DNA from: Nymphalis io
Taxonomy: Eukaryota; Arthropoda; Insecta; Lepidoptera; Nymphalidae
Reading direction: 5' to 3'
DNA length: 64,000 bases
NCBI RefSeq assembly: GCF_905147045.1
Contig: NC_065890.1
Location: forward strand, 9,424,001 to 9,488,000
Shown one piece after another: positions 60,850 through 64,000 of the stretch. Numbering within the stretch: the first letter of the stretch is position 1; every line of letters begins with the position of its first letter. The notes beneath the pieces were generated by a model. The model was given only the letters and a program-made list of their open reading frames with translations, had not been told where the DNA came from and made no database searches. A program made the position numbers and the translations under genes.

Positions 60850-62910
60850 CTAGTGCAATTATATAAGTATAATAATTTTTACTTCTTAAAGTCTTAGTGT
60901 CATATAAAATTGTAGGTTTCATATAATATTATTATTAGATTTTCGTAGAGCCCGTATCACTTTAAAGTGTAAAGCATAGTACGGTAAGCTGTCTGTTTTT
61001 CTATTCCGTCTCATAAAATCTCGAACACTAAATGGATGTTGATTCGACTTTCATTAAATATACTCTAGTGGTATTCATATATTATTGTAAGTCAAAAACA
61101 GAACAGTTTCCTAAATACTACCGATTATTACATTACTATTTGTAAATAACATTATTTTTTTCTCAAAATAATCAAAATACAATTCTTATGTACATATTAT
61201 ATATCACCATGTTGTTAATGTATCCAAATATTTATTTTATTTTATTACAAATTGTACGAAATGAAAACATCAAAATAATTTTAGAGTTTTTATTGTAGTT
61301 TTATATCAAACAATATACAATATTATAACAGTAACAGCTTTATTTGTGGACGTATATTTTTTTTTAAAGTTTGTAATTGTTTTCAAACCTATAAATACAA
61401 ATTGTAATAAAATAGATTGTAGTACATGAGTTTATTTGAAATCCATGTATATAATATTTTTAAATCTATATGTGTGCTTAAAGTTTTTGCTGTAACATTA
61501 CATAATAAGAGTCATCAAGTCGCTTGTGTAGAACTAGCATAACTCATATATTGTGGGAAAAAATATATACTAAGTTATAGTTTGCGTTAATTCTCTTATT
61601 AGATTTTTTTATCAAATACATAGTTCTTTTAAAATAATATCTTAGTGTCTTTTGGTTGAATATGTATGTAAAACTAACTTTTTTAAATTGAATACATTTT
61701 TTTTTATTTTTCTTTACGAACTAAGTTTGACTCTGAGAGAAACATTTCAAAGGAAATCCGCCTTAATTTCTTAATTTTTAAATCGTGCAATACACTCATA
61801 ATAATACCTAAAAAATAATTTGTAATACCGATACCTACGTTAACTCTTATGAAACAATGAAATCAATATGTATAAAATAAAGGTACTATGTCTACGACAT
61901 TACAACTGACACTGCCCTTATTCCTACTTATTAATATTTATATTAATATTGACATATGTTAATTTTTTTATATGTTTTAAACTGTATTCAAACTTGAAAC
62001 AATCATAAAATCGGCGGCCTAATACGTTACAGAGATGTCATTTTTTTATTTTCTACAGAATATTATTGTACGTATTTTACCAAATATATTTATAAAACTG
62101 TTATTGTCATAAAACATTTTTGTTGTTATGGTTGAAACAAATTCATTCGTTTTTAAAGTTGCTTAGCCACAGATACAAAATGAATAAAATATGTCCAACT
62201 AAAAAATCGGATGGAACAACTTATAATTAAATTTCTGGTCCAATAATTATTCGTTACAAAGCCAACCGTGAAAACACACAATAAATATCACAATACTTAT
62301 ATTATATTGCATTAAGATAATGTTTTATACACATTATTGCCACATAACTAGTAATTTTACTGTGTTATACTTATACTATAACTTAAGCCGAATTTATTAA
62401 TCATGTATGTTGAATTTTATCTCTATCTATAATTTATGTCTATCATGTCACGATATTAACAGAAAATTGTCACATTGTCATTATAAGTATGCATGAGTAA
62501 ATTCGGTCTTGGCTATAATTAATATTGACAGTGTTTGAAGATCTAATTTTTCGAATTTTGTTCAAGCTAATATCAATAAAACCAAGTTTTTATCATTAGT
62601 TTATAAACATGTTTTATAAACATTCGCAATTCATAAACAACAATGTGTATGGAATCAATATATTTTATACACATTATAACGCAAAAAAAATTACATAGCT
62701 AATAATCTGTTTCTTATTTTTCATATGTATATATTTTATTTATTATATGTGATAAATTTTAATGTTACTTTTAAAAACTATGTTTTATTAACTTAAGCAA
62801 GTTAAGGCAAGGTGTACAGTGGATTGCTTGTCTAATAAAAATTATGACAGTAGAAATTACAGTGTTTTCATTCATCATCTATTATAAATACCGAGAAAAC
62901 TAACACGCAA
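60850..62910. other. AT-rich gap, nothing recognised
   Basis: No frame, repeat or RNA gene is supported. Several AATAAA words occur (for example near 61,875), and some could serve a longer AMBRA1 transcript. Confidence 0.5.
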
Positions 62911-62913
62911 ATG

Positions 62914-63150
62914 CTCCACCAGGTGGTATAAGGTTCACGGTAGCATGCGAAAGCGATCCCGTGGCGCTCCTCGTTAAGACGGAAAGGGTTACCGCTAGTT
63001 TTTTAGTGAGTATTCCGATGTTCGTGGCGCACTCGGCGCCTTGGACACCGGCGAGCCCCACATACCCCTCCCCCACTGTTCCCGTGGGAGAAACGCGTAA
63101 CGCGTTTTTCCAGCGTAAAAAAAGAGGTATTAATCACTGCCGAGGTGATT
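62914..63150 (+). repeat. GC-rich fragment, probably of a lepidopteran retroelement
   Basis: CGGCGCCTTGGACACCGGCG, CACATACCCCTCCCCCACTG and GAAACGCGTAACGCGTTTTT form a sharp GC-rich block of a type I associate with repeated sequence in Lepidoptera. The plus-strand frame RFTVACESDPVALLVKTERV is open across it, which may be a fragment of a former retroelement protein. I would not call it a host gene. Confidence 0.4.
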
Positions 63151-63658
63151 CAAGAGACCGCGGAAGGGAAGAATGTATGTCAAATAGATTAACAAAACTA
63201 TTTTTCAAACGGCAGAAAAGTAAATAGCCATTTTTCTAAACCTGTAAAAAGCTTGGCATTTTGATTGTGATGCTGCCAGGAAATAAAAGCATGCAGACAC
63301 ATCAAACTATCCAAACTCGATCAATAATAGATAGATACACCAAAGGCACGGCAATGTTGACGTCGACGACGGCGTGTTTGTGGAGATGAAGACATTAAGC
63401 AAAAAATTCTAGGTAATTCTAAATTAAATAAAACCCCCCTAGCTGAATTTTAGAGTAACATATAAATATCTACTTAGTTCTTAAACTAATTTACTTCTAA
63501 AGAGTTCATTGCATATATTTAAAGTTCGGTACTAATGGTTGGTTTTTCCAACAGAAAATATATAACATAAATTAATGCTATATTGTTTCTGTTTTACCGA
63601 CATATTTATAGCGAAAGGGTAAAATTAAATTAAAAATAAATAATAATGATACAAATGT

Positions 63659-63664
63659 TTTATT
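63659..63664 (-). terminator. Candidate minus-strand polyadenylation signal
   Basis: AATAAA on the minus strand, with T-rich sequence beyond, sits about 300 bases past the candidate stop codons at the window edge. AATAAA is common by chance in AT-rich DNA, so this is weak support. Confidence 0.25.
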
Positions 63665-63963
63665 CAGTTTCAAAAATGTGTCTGCATTAATGTCGCTGAT
63701 TAAATAAAATAGACTTTTAATATAGGATAAAGAAATTTCGATAATACATACAAAAAATATTCATGAAAATATTGCAAATACTATTACAATGTTTAAGCAC
63801 AGCAAATGTTATATCAAAATAATGTAGTACAGAAAATATGGAACAATATTACTATGGCGTAATAAATAACCAATACTGACAATATATAAAATATATTTCC
63901 TTCATATATAACAATCTATATTTCTGATATTGAGAGTACAAAAAAACAAAAAAGATGTCATAT

Positions 63964-63999
63964 TTACAAGTCCTTAGATCTCGACTTTCCAATTTTCGA
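63964..63999 (-). CDS. Possible last codons of a minus-strand gene leaving the window
   Basis: At the right edge the minus strand reads SKIGKSRSKDL and a stop (63964-63966). A second frame reads IENWKVEI and a stop (63974-63976). To the left, a minus-strand AATAAA at 63659-63664 followed by T-rich sequence would fit the end of a 3' untranslated region about 300 bases long. Only a dozen codons are visible, so the gene cannot be identified and may not exist. Confidence 0.22.
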   Translation of the reverse strand, partial: SKIGKSRSKDL

Positions 64000-64000
64000 T

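Noticed and set aside
62961..63227. 88-codon plus frame as a host gene
   Set aside because: The GC-rich block is sharply bounded and has the look of a retroelement fragment. The tail of the frame runs into low-complexity codons.

Overview
The window looks like nuclear DNA from a moth or butterfly, probably a nymphalid butterfly. Three things point there: an AT-rich background, many interspersed SINE-like repeats of kinds I associate with nymphalid genomes, and a spliced animal gene with GT-AG introns. Placement rests on recognising the repeats by eye, so it is an inference. No prokaryotic operon, CRISPR array, plasmid or phage feature was seen.

Layout. From 1 to about 48,000 I find no gene I can name. 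This stretch is AT-rich non-coding DNA sprinkled with repeats: an A-tailed SINE-like family (called family A here), a tRNA-derived SINE (family B), two other tRNA-headed elements, 3' tails of RTE-like LINEs, and a mariner element (17665-18620) with complete inverted repeats but an internally deleted, frameshifted transposase. A few GC- and CpG-richer islands stand out (about 3,000-3,760, 11,430-12,070, 17,225-17,460, 21,607-21,785, 28,260-28,560) and may be promoters or enhancers. The one at 11.4-12.1 kb is followed by a perfect splice donor on the minus strand, so it may be the first exon of a leftward gene. Two or three short minus-strand reading frames (33,035; 45,731; 47,422) look protein-like but are not recognised.

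From 48,085 to 58,986 lies one confident gene on the plus strand: the orthologue of AMBRA1, the scaffold and CUL4-DDB1 substrate receptor that links autophagy to cyclin D turnover. I could join 12 coding exons by phase-consistent GT-AG junctions into a 1,631-residue model. Exons 1-5 carry the N-terminal WD40 part, a single 3-kb exon 8 encodes most of a long disordered linker, and exons 9-12 carry the C-terminal WD40 part. This is the split-propeller architecture of the family. The model ends almost directly after the last WD40 strand, so the long C-terminal tail of vertebrate AMBRA1 is absent, while a TQT dynein-light-chain-type motif sits in the linker instead.

From 58,987 to 64,000 come the AMBRA1 3' untranslated region, a decayed SINE, several short minus-strand coding-like segments (59,971-60,083; 60,641-60,722; 60,740-60,800), a GC-rich repeat fragment near 62.9-63.15 kb, and possibly the 3' end of a minus-strand gene that runs off the right edge.
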